Assembly (NCBI GenBank): GCA_902651635.1
Contig: CACRSC010001925.1
Span: 130,658-194,657 of the forward strand
DNA: 64,000 bases
DNA from: Mastigamoeba balamuthi
Taxonomy: Eukaryota; Evosea; Mastigamoebida; Mastigamoebidae
Reading direction: 5' to 3'
Each line of letters starts with the position of its first letter. The first letter of the stretch is position 1. Below are positions 21,559 through 31,434 of this stretch, one piece after another. Below the pieces are notes generated by a model. The model ran no database searches. It was not told the origin of the DNA and saw only the letters and a list, made by a program, of their open reading frames with translations. The position numbers were made by a program, and so were the translations under genes.

Positions 21559-22717
21559 ATGGAGGAGCTTCTCACAGAGGAGACCCTCGACGAGGGCATC
21601 GAGTACATTGACGGTGAACCACTCCCCCCCCCCTCGCCAAGCAGCGGCAGCCGCGCACATCTCACACTGCTCTCTCCCCCTTCTCCACAGCCGCCTCTGC
21701 CGCGCACGACCCCGTCGGCTTCTACGAGTCTGCCACCGAGGTGAGGGACCGCGCGCCACACGTGACGCCTGACAGGTGGCTGCCCAGTCGCAGGACAGGG
21801 TGATCGAGTGGCGCCTGGAGCTCCTGCGGCAGAACCTCGAGGAGCTCGACCGCGACGCCGAGAAGAAGCACGCAGAGAGTGCGCTGCCACAGTTGCTCCC
21901 ACGCGCGCTCGCCCTCTCTCTCCGCCCGAGGCTGCAGCTGGCACGAGGCGTGGGGACCCGCTCCTCATCTGGCATCGCCGCCAGACAGCCCAGCTGAAAG
22001 CGTAGGCTGGAGAGTGGCCCCCAATTGGGGCACATGCGCGCAAGGCTTGCGAGAGGCAGGGGGGGGGGGGTGTCGCATGCACCATGTGGCAACGTGCGCG
22101 TGGGTGTGCCCAGAGCACCCGGTGCTGCTGCTTCTGTGCGCCCTGCAGTGCATGCAGTTCACGGTCGGATGCTCGCAGCTCTGCGCTCGCAGCACATCAC
22201 ACCGTGTATGGCTGTACTGTGACCCTCTAAGGCCCAGGCATATGGATGCTCTTCTCTGGGGCGCCGCTTGCTCATGAACTACTAGCAACCTTGAAAGACC
22301 TATGCACCGCAATGGGACTCAGTGCACTGTGCCACACAGAGCTCCGGCAGCAGGGAAGCTCTCTCAGAGTGCTCGATGAGTTGCGTCGTATCGAGGAGAT
22401 TGCCAACGAGCTGTCTCGCAGCGAAGGTGAGCCTCGCATCGCTCCCCCACGCCACTGCACAGCAAGTAACAAGGTGGTCTTCCTTCGCTCTGCGTACACC
22501 AAACAGCTGCGGAGATACAACGAGGGCGCGAACTCAACGTGATGGGTGCAGGGACGCCTTCCACGGTCGTTGGGAGGCTGCCGACGCCAGACCCCAACGC
22601 CCTCTGACCCACACAGGACAAAAAGCACGCCGTTTGCGTCGTAGAATAGCAGAGGGTGTGTGTGCTCCTCTTCATTCGCTTATGCCGTCAAAAGTGGGGG
22701 GTGTCAAAGATGCGTGA
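21559..22717 (+). CDS. Hypothetical coiled-coil protein
   Basis: Five exons (21559-21613, 21691-21740, 21776-21878, 22238-22426, 22617-22717), about 165 residues. Phases are mutually consistent. Exons 1-3 encode an acidic start (MEELLTEETLDEGIEYID), FYESATEVAAQSQ and a charged helix (EWRLELLRQNLEELDRDAE). Exon 4 encodes further helix (LRVLDELRRIEEIANEL). Exon 5 gives a basic tail (QKARRLRRRI). A coiled-coil subunit of a larger complex is plausible, but no family is recognised. The 359-nt intron 3 contains a long G run and was checked for a missed exon without success. Exons 4-5 are less certain because codon bias is weaker there. Confidence 0.5.
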
Positions 22718-22871
22718 ATGAAATGTGCGTGGGGGTGGTGCGTGCGTGTGGAGGTGATTGTACTGTGCTTTGTCCTGTGAGGAGCGTGTGTGCAACACTG
22801 TTTGCCCGTGCTTTCTGGAATGTTAATTGTGCCACAACTGCGTCGCTGGCCAAATTGGCAAAGTGGGCCAC

Positions 22872-24958
22872 TTACAACCTCTCTGTGCTGCGCGGCGCCA
22901 GCTCCGGCGTCTCGCGCACCCCGGACGAGACGCTGTGGTCCAGCTCCGACGGCTCCGGCTCCACCGAGGTCACGACCACCGTGCGGCGCTCTGTGCTCGA
23001 GCTGCGCTCCTCGTGCCTTCTGCTGCGGCTGCTGCGGCTTCCGTGGCTGCTGCTGCTGCTGCCGCTGCGCGAGTGCTCGTGGTGGTGGTGGTGGTGGTGG
23101 TGATGCCTGTGCTCGTGCTTGCGGTGCCTGTGGCTCGGCGTCTCCTCGTCGTCCTGCGGCGCCGGTGCCGCCGACCGCGTCGAGTGCGGCGTGTGCGGCC
23201 GCGTGCTGGTCGTCCCGCTGCTGTGCTCGCTAAACGCCCCCGAGTTGCCCAGGGCCGAGGCCTCGACCTTGCGCTGCTGGCTGATGAGCCGCAGCGCCTG
23301 CTCCTCCTGCCCGTAGATCGACTGCATCTTCTGGCGCTGCTGCATGCGCAGCATGTACGCGTGCGGGGCGTAGAACGTGGGGTCCCTGAACTCGGTGGCG
23401 ACGTTCTGCTGCGCGGGGCCCGTGAGCAGCTTGGCCTCGAGCTTGGCCATGCACTCCATGCGGTCGCCCTCGGAGACCTCCTCGATGCGCTGTATGAGCC
23501 CGTCGCGCATCCAGATGACCCTGTCCGCAAAGTGCTTCAGCGACATGTCGTGCGTGACCATCAGCATCGTGATCCCTGCAAGTGCACACCTCCCGGGTCA
23601 GCAGCTCAACCGGGTGAGGACTGGCTGTGCTGCCACCCACCCTTCTCCTTGTTGAGCGAGGAGAGCAGCTTCAGCACGATCGCTGTGTTGACGGTGTCGA
23701 GATCGCCACTGCCAGTGGAGCAGCGGGTGAGTGCGCAGGAGAGCCGATAGAAGAGGGAGCTGCGCTGTCTGGAGGTCGCACGTGGGCTCGTCCAGCAGCA
23801 GCAGCTCGGGGTTGTTGGCCATGGCCCTGGCGATGGTGACGCGCTGCTGCTCACCGCCGCTCAGCTGCGACGGCAGGTGGTGCGCGCGGCGGGCCATCCC
23901 GACCGACTGCAGGAGCTCTGCAACATACGTGCAGACGGGGCAGCCACAGCCACAGCAGTGTAAGTGTAAGAAGGGGGGGCCGAAAGTGCGATAAGCATAA
24001 ATAGCTGGTCGGGAGGAGTGTAAATTGGGTGGGTGGACCGCTCACCCATTGCCCTGCGGCGCCTCTCGCGCGCAGAGATGTCGCCCAGCAGGATCATGGG
24101 CAGCTCGACGTTCTCCAGGGCCGTCAGGGCCGACAGCAGGTTGAACGTCTGGAACACGAAGCCCCTGGAAGGCGAGCAGGCCAAAAGGCCACGTCAGTGG
24201 GGCGAAACGGTGCACGGTATCACAAGTGGCGGTTGGGCTCACATGTGCTGCAGGCGTATCTGCGAGAGCACCTTGTCGGGCGTCCGTGGCGTGATGTCTG
24301 CACGGGGCAGGGGGAGGGGGGTCAGGCGGGGGGCCACGTGCAGATCGCGTGGCATGCGTGGAAGTGTGTGCGTCTAATTATGAACTGCATGGAAGTCCTC
24401 GCTTGCGACTTCTCGGCTGCGAAACGAGCGGAAGTCGGGAAGGAGGGGGGGAGAGGGACTTCTGCGTGGAGATGCAGTGGGGGGCAGGCGCAGCGAGAAA
24501 CGCACGGGTGCCGCAGAGGAAGAGCTCGCCCTTGGTGGGGCGGTCGATGGTGCCGACTATGTTGAGCAGCGTCGTCTTGCCGCCGCCGCTGGTGCCGTAG
24601 ACGCACACAAACTCCCCCCTCTTGATATTGACACTCACTCCCCTGTCAATTGCGACCGCCAAGACAACCAGCAGCGCAGCACACACAGAACAGAGCACAG
24701 CAGAGCGCAGGGTCGTCAGTGCTGGAGGGCATCGTGGGGGGGGCAGGGGGGGTGGGCGGACCGCAGGGCGGGGACGCCCTCGATGCCGAGGAGGTAGGTC
24801 TTGTGGACGTTGCGGAGGGAGACGATGGTGGCGGCGTCGTTGACGAGGTGCTCGGTCGTCTGCAGCCGCACCTTGCCAAACGGCTCCTCGGGCGGCCCCG
24901 CGGCGCTCTGCGGCTCCAGCGCGGGCAGCCGCGCCATCTCCACGTCGGCCGCTGCCAT
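22872..24958 (-). CDS. LolD/MacB-type ABC ATPase with His/Ser-rich C-terminal tail
   Basis: Seven exons: 24762-24958, 24506-24642, 24243-24297, 24046-24164, 23782-23917, 23641-23708, 22872-23575; 471 residues. A complete ABC nucleotide-binding domain: Walker [11 protein letters not shown]-loop [10 protein letters not shown], signature [14 protein letters not shown], Walker [14 protein letters not shown]-loop VTHD. The order and the FNLL/ELP motifs fit the LolD/MacB exporter family. No membrane domain is encoded here or in a neighbour. A tail of ~150 residues follows, rich in His (a run of nine), Ser and Arg, probably disordered and possibly metal-binding. The His run is read from a CAC repeat near 23080-23102. 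Confidence 0.87.
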
Positions 24959-26000
24959 CTCCCTGGTGCCGGTGTTGTGCGTGTGGTGCGCACTGCAAGG
25001 GAAACCGATAAAAAAAGAGCAAGCAAAGCAAGAAAATGGGTTCGCCTCCGCTTGAGGCCTGAGGCGCAGATCGCGGGGGGGGGGGGGATCAGGTGCACTC
25101 AACCGAATTTCGTTTCTTGCCTGAAATACCCCCAGAAACGTCACTTTTTGTAACGGCAAGGCCCTGCAACTGGTGTTGGACAGGGAGGCACCGCTGCGAG
25201 AACGGGCCCCCCCGGGGCGGATCGCAAGCCTGCTCACCTTCTCGGGGGACACAGTTGCAACTGCGGTGTTCCCCGTCACATCATAAAGAAAAACCCAATT
25301 CTCTATCACCGTTTCTCCGGAACCCGCAACGCAGCAGCACACCTTTGCTCTCGCGTTGGGATCAAGCGAGGCAGCGAGGGCTTGAGGCCCGAGGGAGAAC
25401 AGAACAAGAAAACCAAGACAAATAGTCCGTTTTTCCTTGTGGTTTTTCGTTCTGGGTGCACGTGCGGTTTTCAGAGCGCTCCGGTTCTGAAATCAGAGTT
25501 TCTCTCGGGTCGCCGCCTCGCCGCTGCTCACCCGTCCTTCTGCTCGTCGTCAAATCTCGAGAGAGTCTTGGCGGTTCGGGTGCTCCCAAAGAGATGTACT
25601 CGCTCATTCGGTTCCTGGGCCATCGGATCTCTCGTGGGGACCAGCACGGGACGAAACACCCCCTGGCGTGTACACCTGGGGACCCCCAGGGTTCCCTCCT
25701 CTCTGGTTGAGCAAATCCAGGGTCCCCCCTCCTCTCTGGTTGATCAAATGTGGGTGTTCTCCCGGGGTTCAAAGTTTGACCGTATCCCAGAGATCCCCCG
25801 GAGTGTCCCCTGGGAGGAACTCCAGGGTTCCCCCAGGGTGCCCCCCCTTACGTGGGAGTGCTCCCCAGATGTGCTTCGTCCCGTGAGGAAGTCCATGCTC
25901 GATACTTGTCTGGGCGCCTTCACCACCACAGCAGCTACACGAACGACATTTCATTGTTCAGGCATCCACTCGGCTCAGGCGCGAGTGGTGCGGCCGAGGC
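24959..26000. other. Intergenic with G-run and 31/33-bp tandem repeat
   Basis: About 1 kb between the ABC gene start and the LamG-like copy B stop. It includes a G run near 25076-25087, and a direct repeat of about 32 bp (25687-25717 and 25718-25750, both containing CTCCTCTCTGGTTGA). Around 25660-25860 many short CCCAGGGTTCCC-like units recur. Long frames here lack coding codon bias and splice signals. No gene is supported. Confidence 0.5.
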
Positions 26001-28046
26001 CTAGATCCAGGGGAGCAGGCTCGCCGCGGCTCCGGTGGTCACGCTCGGACTACCCTGACTCACCACGATCGAGACGCTCCCGACGGCCACGGTCATGTGC
26101 TCGAGCATTGCCGCCGCTCTCTTGAGGCCCGACTGGTAGACGACGACACAGCTAGCCCCCACCGAGACTGTCGCCGACTGCTCCTGCCCCGCCGTCGGGT
26201 CGCCCAGCACGAAGAAGTAGTCCGCGGCCGACGCGGCAAAGGCCTCCTTGGTGGCGCCGGGATTGGCACCGTCGACGCTGAACGTGCACGTGGCGTCGGT
26301 GATGGTGACCTGTGTGGACGTGAACGTGATTCTCGCGAACACCGTGTCGCCCACGAAGAACGCGTTCTGCGTGCTGGACCTCGCGGCCGTGCTGCTGAGG
26401 GCCAGCGTGGTGCTCACGGACGCGGTCCCTGCGATGGTGGGCAGCCACGTCCCCGTGCTAATGATCAGCTGCGCCTGCACTGTCGTCTCGTTGCCTTCGA
26501 CAATGCCAGCGCACTCGGCGATGGAGCCCGGAGCGCAGGCCACGGTGAAGTTGACGAGTAGAGGGCTGGACGAGATCTGCGTGAGGCCAGGAGTAGGCGT
26601 GATGGCGAAGGCGTAGCTGCGCCACGTGTACGTGTTTGACTCGGCGAGGTCCGCTGCACGGGTAAATACGATTGAGCCCTGCGAGGCCGGGAACGAGTAG
26701 CCCCGAGGCCACGTGGTGATGAACGGCTTCTTGACGCCGACTGCCATCTCGAGGTCGAAGCCCGACGCTCCGTTCGGAAGCACTGACAGCGAGAACCCCG
26801 TGATGACTGGGTTCACCCCGGGAATGGAGAACACGCGGATCCCCGTCGCCGACACGGAGACAGCCGTCTCGAGGCGCACTGTGAAGAGCATGTCGGCCAC
26901 CCCGCTGCGGGATACCGCCTCCCCCGACACGATGTACGTCTCAGTGAACGTCGCCGAGAGGACGCCTGTCCAGGTCTGAACCGTGCCCGATACGGTCTGA
27001 GCCATTCCGCACGCCTGAGCCGTCGAAGACGACCAGTTGAAGGGCTCGAGCGTCACCGTGGAGTTGCAGCCATTGGTCACCGTCGAGACGACGTCCAGCG
27101 TGCAGGTCCTACCGAGCTGGAACAACGTGTAGATCCTGATGGCCGACATCGGGAGCGCGACCTGAAGGACCAGCTTGTTGAGGCTCGTGAAGCCGGCGTC
27201 GCTGCTCTCCACCAGAACCGGAGGACGGTCGTAGTCGGCCATGTCGAGCGGGCACTGAGAGGCGATCCCCGGGTTGGTCTGCCCCACAATCTCGCCGAGG
27301 CCCAGGATCCGCTTCCACAGCCCGAATTCGTCGATGGCCCCAGTGAGGTACGTCGTCTGAGCCGAGCAGTCCAGAAGCGAGTGGGTGCAGCCCACAGTCA
27401 TCGGGCATGCGTTGGTCCCGTCCAGCGACTGCAGTGTCGAAACGTCTCCCTCTCCGTTTGGCCCGTCGACGAAGCCAGAGATGCGAGTGACATTTATCAG
27501 CGACATGGCGGTGCTGTTGAGGAACATCTGCGCCTTGCTCTGGCGGTCCACGACTGCGCAGATGTGGTTCCACGAGCCTGTGTACACATTCGGCGCCCAG
27601 TCCAGCCAAACCCCCTTGCCGTCCTGCCCGATCAGCACCAGGCGGATGCGGTCCAGAGACCATATGAGCGCCCAACCCGCCGCGTAGCTGCCGGCACTCG
27701 TGCCCGCCTTTGTCGCCGCCAGGACTCCCGGGCTCGCCACCGTGATTTTCGCCCACATGCAGACGGTGAACGACGAGAGTCCCACAGCGTAGTTCGAGCG
27801 CGGAACGGCCGTCATCTTCGAGAGTGTGGAGCTGCTGAACGAGGCGGCCTTTTGGCTTGCGCCATTGGCGCTTGTGACGGAGGATACGGTCGTGGTGAGG
27901 CGCCCCTGAAGGTCATGACCCAGGGCCGACGGATTGTCGAACGTGTAGTAGAACAACAGGTCGTTCTCGCCTGTGCTCGCCGCAGGGAAGACCGCGCGCA
28001 CCGCAACCGCGAGTACCAATGCAATCACGCACACTGCCCACCCCAT
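26001..28046 (-). CDS. Secreted LamG-like protein, copy B
   Basis: A single 681-residue frame, paralogous along its full length to copy A at 11456. Signal peptide MGWAVCVIALVLAVAVRA; LamG-like domain with LLFYYTFDNPS, SFTVCMWAKI, WNHICAVVD and AIDEFGLWKRIL; then the same C-terminal beta-rich region, sharing VSGTVQTWTGVL, ADMLFTVRLETAVSV and STGTWLPTIAG with copy A. Both proteins end in a short hydrophobic PW(I/F) without a membrane anchor. Intronless like its paralogue. The family's exact role is unknown; extracellular carbohydrate or protein binding is inferred from the fold. Confidence 0.75.
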   Translation of the reverse strand: MGWAVCVIALVLAVAVRAVFPAASTGENDLLFYYTFDNPSALGHDLQGRLTTTVSSVTSANGASQKAASFSSSTLSKMTAVPRSNYAVGLSSFTVCMWAKITVASPGVLAATKAGTSAGSYAAGWALIWSLDRIRLVLIGQDGKGVWLDWAPNVYTGSWNHICAVVDRQSKAQMFLNSTAMSLINVTRISGFVDGPNGEGDVSTLQSLDGTNACPMTVGCTHSLLDCSAQTTYLTGAIDEFGLWKRILGLGEIVGQTNPGIASQCPLDMADYDRPPVLVESSDAGFTSLNKLVLQVALPMSAIRIYTLFQLGRTCTLDVVSTVTNGCNSTVTLEPFNWSSSTAQACGMAQTVSGTVQTWTGVLSATFTETYIVSGEAVSRSGVADMLFTVRLETAVSVSATGIRVFSIPGVNPVITGFSLSVLPNGASGFDLEMAVGVKKPFITTWPRGYSFPASQGSIVFTRAADLAESNTYTWRSYAFAITPTPGLTQISSSPLLVNFTVACAPGSIAECAGIVEGNETTVQAQLIISTGTWLPTIAGTASVSTTLALSSTAARSSTQNAFFVGDTVFARITFTSTQVTITDATCTFSVDGANPGATKEAFAASAADYFFVLGDPTAGQEQSATVSVGASCVVVYQSGLKRAAAMLEHMTVAVGSVSIVVSQGSPSVTTGAAASLLPWI

Positions 28047-29543
28047 CGAGACAAGGACTTTGAACTAACTGGTTCCTCTTCTAAAAACGGCAGCGTCTAT
28101 TTTTGGAGAATCAATCGCCACCGAGGAAAATGAGCAGAAGAGCTTCTGGCTTTCCACTTTGCCAAAACAGGAGTCTCTTATTTGAAAAATGGAATTGAAT
28201 ACCCGTATAAGATACCCCACAGAACGAAAACACTTCAAGGCTTCAGTGAAAATTTGCTATGCTTTACATCATTACCTGTCTCTCTTGATAACTGTACTGT
28301 GCTCTGTGCCCTAGTGAGACTGCCAGATGTTAATCCGGAAGAAATTGCTCAGTGGTATTAAGTCTTTTAACAGACGTTGGTCTAGCTGAACAGACCTTGG
28401 GAACAATAAGTGCTCTTGACATTAGAGAAAGACTTCTGGAAAAAGAGCAGAATGATAAGTCATTGTACAGAAAATTACGATTTTAAGAAGGAAAAATTCT
28501 GCATGAAAACTGAAAGCTCTGAGTATGGCAATTGTACCTTTCTACTGTGTATTGTTTAAACTGAAGAATCATAGAAATTATAATAAGATAGTGACTCACA
28601 ATACTAATAGACTAAGTCTTGTTATGAAGAATGTGAAAAATCGAAGATTTTGCTATGTACTGCTTTGTTCAAAAATCTGATTTTATCCTGCAAATAATGA
28701 ACTTACTTAAATAGAGACATCAGATATCATTATGTCTTATTCATATTCATACATTGTCTTTCCCTAAAAGACATGAACAGAAAAATATCAAAAACTCTGA
28801 TTAGAATATCAAAGAAGCACTAAAGGAATGACTTCTCAAATCTAAGTAGTAAACAAGCTTAAAGGCAAAGCTTATTAGCTTCTGCTTCTGATTGTGCAGA
28901 AGCACCAGAGGTGGGTCATATTGTCACAGCTTCATTTGAAGTAGTTGTTAGTCATATTCTGTTCCTCTTAAACTTCTGGGAAAGCACAGCCTGATGTGAC
29001 TGAACCCAGTGCCTGTTACACAGTGCTTGGTCTTCAAGTTGCCTGAGTACTACAGAGACCTTCCTTAGTAACCAGAGAAAGTGGACCCTATAAGCAGCTG
29101 CCTTTCATTTTTCCGTGTACTGAAGCACATGCAGTGATCACTTCAACTTCTCATTGTGCTATGAATGACCATCTGGTTGGCACAACAGTGTTTCACGTTC
29201 GTGGGAGTTACAGAGGCCATTGCCGTGGCAAAAATAGAGCACTGGGAATAATATCAGATTTTTCTTGTAGCCACCCAGCAGATATTGTGAAGGCTCGCTT
29301 CCTCACAGCCGACCCAGAGTTCGAAAACTCTAGGTTGATTGCGCCATTTCGGTGGCAGAGGATGACAAAGAACGTGTTTCCCCAGCCAAAATCTGTCTGG
29401 TACAATACTTTCCGGGCACTTTTGCAACTTTGAGCTTTTTGTGGCCCGGCCGATATTTCGTGCAACCCGGATGTTCACCCGAAAGATTTTTAGCGCAGTG
29501 TCCGAGCGGCGGGAGACCACAAGTGGTGTTAACACGATCCCCC
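28047..29543. other. Intergenic including an AT-rich, CpG-poor tract
   Basis: The first ~150 nt upstream of LamG-like copy B look native. From about 28230 to 29200 the sequence becomes AT-rich and nearly devoid of CG dinucleotides, like 13472-15646, with no coding-like frame. Native-looking GC-richer sequence returns before the TIG gene start at 29544. Confidence 0.55.
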
Positions 29544-31284
29544 ATGAGCGACGCCGAGTACCGCAAAAACCAGCCGCCCGCGCGCCGCCGGCAGCCCTCG
29601 GACGCCCCGGCGGCATCCTCGCCCCCACCCCCGCAGCGCCGGCGGGTTGGCCCAGCAGCGCCAGCACCGCAGGACAGGCTGCTCCTCGACGCGCCCGCAG
29701 GCGCTGGCGCCGCGCTGCTCCGAGGCAACGCGCCGCCGCCGCAGGACCCCGGCGCTGCCCTCTTCAGCGTCGCCATCACTGGCCCCTCTGCCGCCGCCCC
29801 TCCGCCGGCCGCCGCCGCCGCCGCCGCTCCCCCCGAGGCCCAGCGCCCGGCGCCCGCGGCGGCAGCGGCGGCGGAGGCGCAGGGGGCGCAGGGGGCGGCA
29901 GCGCGGGGCCTCTGGCGGCTCAAGGAGCAGCCCAACGAGGTCCAGCGCAAGAGCTACAAGAGCGAGAACCGCTTCATCCTGCCCAACCCGCTGGTCCTCC
30001 TCTTCCTCGGCGACCAGTCTGTGCGCGCTCCCCCTCTGCGCAAGGCAACGGCACGCACGCGCGGGGCACACACAGAGCGCCAGTCAATCAAAGTGGAAAA
30101 AATACGGGAGGGCAGCGGCAGAGGGGCGAGGGCGTGCGGCTAAAATCCGGTGCGCTGCGCCGGGGGGGGGCGCGGGGCAGTTCGCGGTGGACGGGGAGGC
30201 GGACGTGCGGCTGGCGGCGGCGGACGGGACGCCGCTGGGGGAGGCGTGGCAGCGGGCGCTGGACGGGGCCAAGACGGCGCGCGTGGACGAGCAGAACCAG
30301 ATCGCCTTCTCGCTGATCCTGCGCGAGAAGACCTCCGAGGGCCGCGTCTGCCTGCTCTTCCGCGTGCGCTTCCGCCTGCGCGGCGACACCGAGACGCGCG
30401 TCGAGACCCTCGCCACGACCCCCTTCCGCGTCGACTCTAACCGCAAGAAGAACGCCATCGGTGAGCCCCTGCCGTGTGTGGCCGTGGGATCGGGTTGGCG
30501 TTACATTTAATTACTGCGGGCGGGCTGGGGGAGGGTGGGAGGGGTGGGAGGGTGGGCCCCGCTGTCGCATCGCTCGGCCTGGCACCGCAGCGGGAGCGAA
30601 TGAAGTGCCAGGGGGGCTGGCTGTAAGGCGAGAGGCTCCTGCCCTCGGGCGAATATAAATAGGAGTGATAATTCCTGCCGGGCGCTGTTCCTCGCCCCAA
30701 TCGGAATAAAAGAAAAGCGCGCCAAGTGTATGTCGCCGCATGAGATGCGCGCCGAGCGGACGGGAACAGCAGAGTGGCGGGTGGGGACGCGCGGGCATTG
30801 ACGCGGGGGCGGGCGGGCGGGCGTGTGCACCTGCAGAGAGGCCGGTGCTGACGACGATGCGGCCGCAGGAGGGCCCCAGCGACGCGGCGACGACCGTGTG
30901 GGTCTGGGGGTCGCACTTCACCGACGCCGTCAACATGCGCGCGCGGTTCGGCGCCATGACGACGCTCGTCTCCAAGAGCGAGGCCGAAGTCGTCGAGTGC
31001 TCGGCGCCCCAGAGGTGCGTTGATGCCGTTCCCAGCGCCGGGCTGCTCTTTTTCCGCCTCGGCCTGTGCAGTGGGCGGAGGCAACGCCCCACAAATGGGG
31101 CAGAGAGACAAAAGAGGGCCCCCATCTCAGCGCCCACCCCCACGCCAAACGCAGGCCCGACCTGACCGCTGACGAGACCGTGGCGGTGTGGCTGGGCAAC
31201 TGCCACCCCTCGGACGGCGTGCTGTGGACGAAGGAGTGCCTGCCGTACACGTACCGCGTCCGTACGTTCCAGCGCCCCGCATGA
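29544..31284 (+). CDS. TIG/IPT-domain protein, putative Rel/CSL-like transcription factor
   Basis: Four exons: 29544-30020, 30181-30460, 30837-31014, 31155-31284; 354 residues. The N-terminal ~130 residues are Pro/Ala-rich and disordered. A beta-rich domain follows with QRKSYKSENRFILPNP, similar in spacing to the DNA-contacting QKSYGNEKRFFCPPP loop of CSL proteins, and strands such as EGRVCLLFRVRFRL. At ~245-340 lies a TIG/IPT domain: RPVLTTMRPQEGPS, TTVWVWGSHF and AEVVECSAP. The Rel/CSL link is by eye and tentative; the TIG call is stronger. A nuclear DNA-binding role is inferred. An ankyrin gene follows 150 nt downstream on the same strand. Confidence 0.65.
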
Positions 31285-31434
31285 ACCTGCGGGGTTTACC
31301 AACTGAAGATAACTTAACTCTCTGAATGAACGAGTGCCAGCGCTGATATTTTCCCTTCCCCTTTCTCTGAAACTAACACGGGGTTGGCGTGGCGGGGATA
31401 CGCTGCTTCTCCGGGGCATGGCGCAGCACGGTTC

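Noticed and set aside
20728-22092. Single 454-codon minus-strand reading of the small unknown gene
   Set aside because: Upstream of 21405 it runs antisense through the plus-strand gene at 21559. The three-exon model has better codon bias and matching phases.
29352-29543. Upstream extension of the TIG gene
   Set aside because: Codon use before the ATG at 29544 is not coding-like, and the sequence there is transitional to the AT-rich tract.
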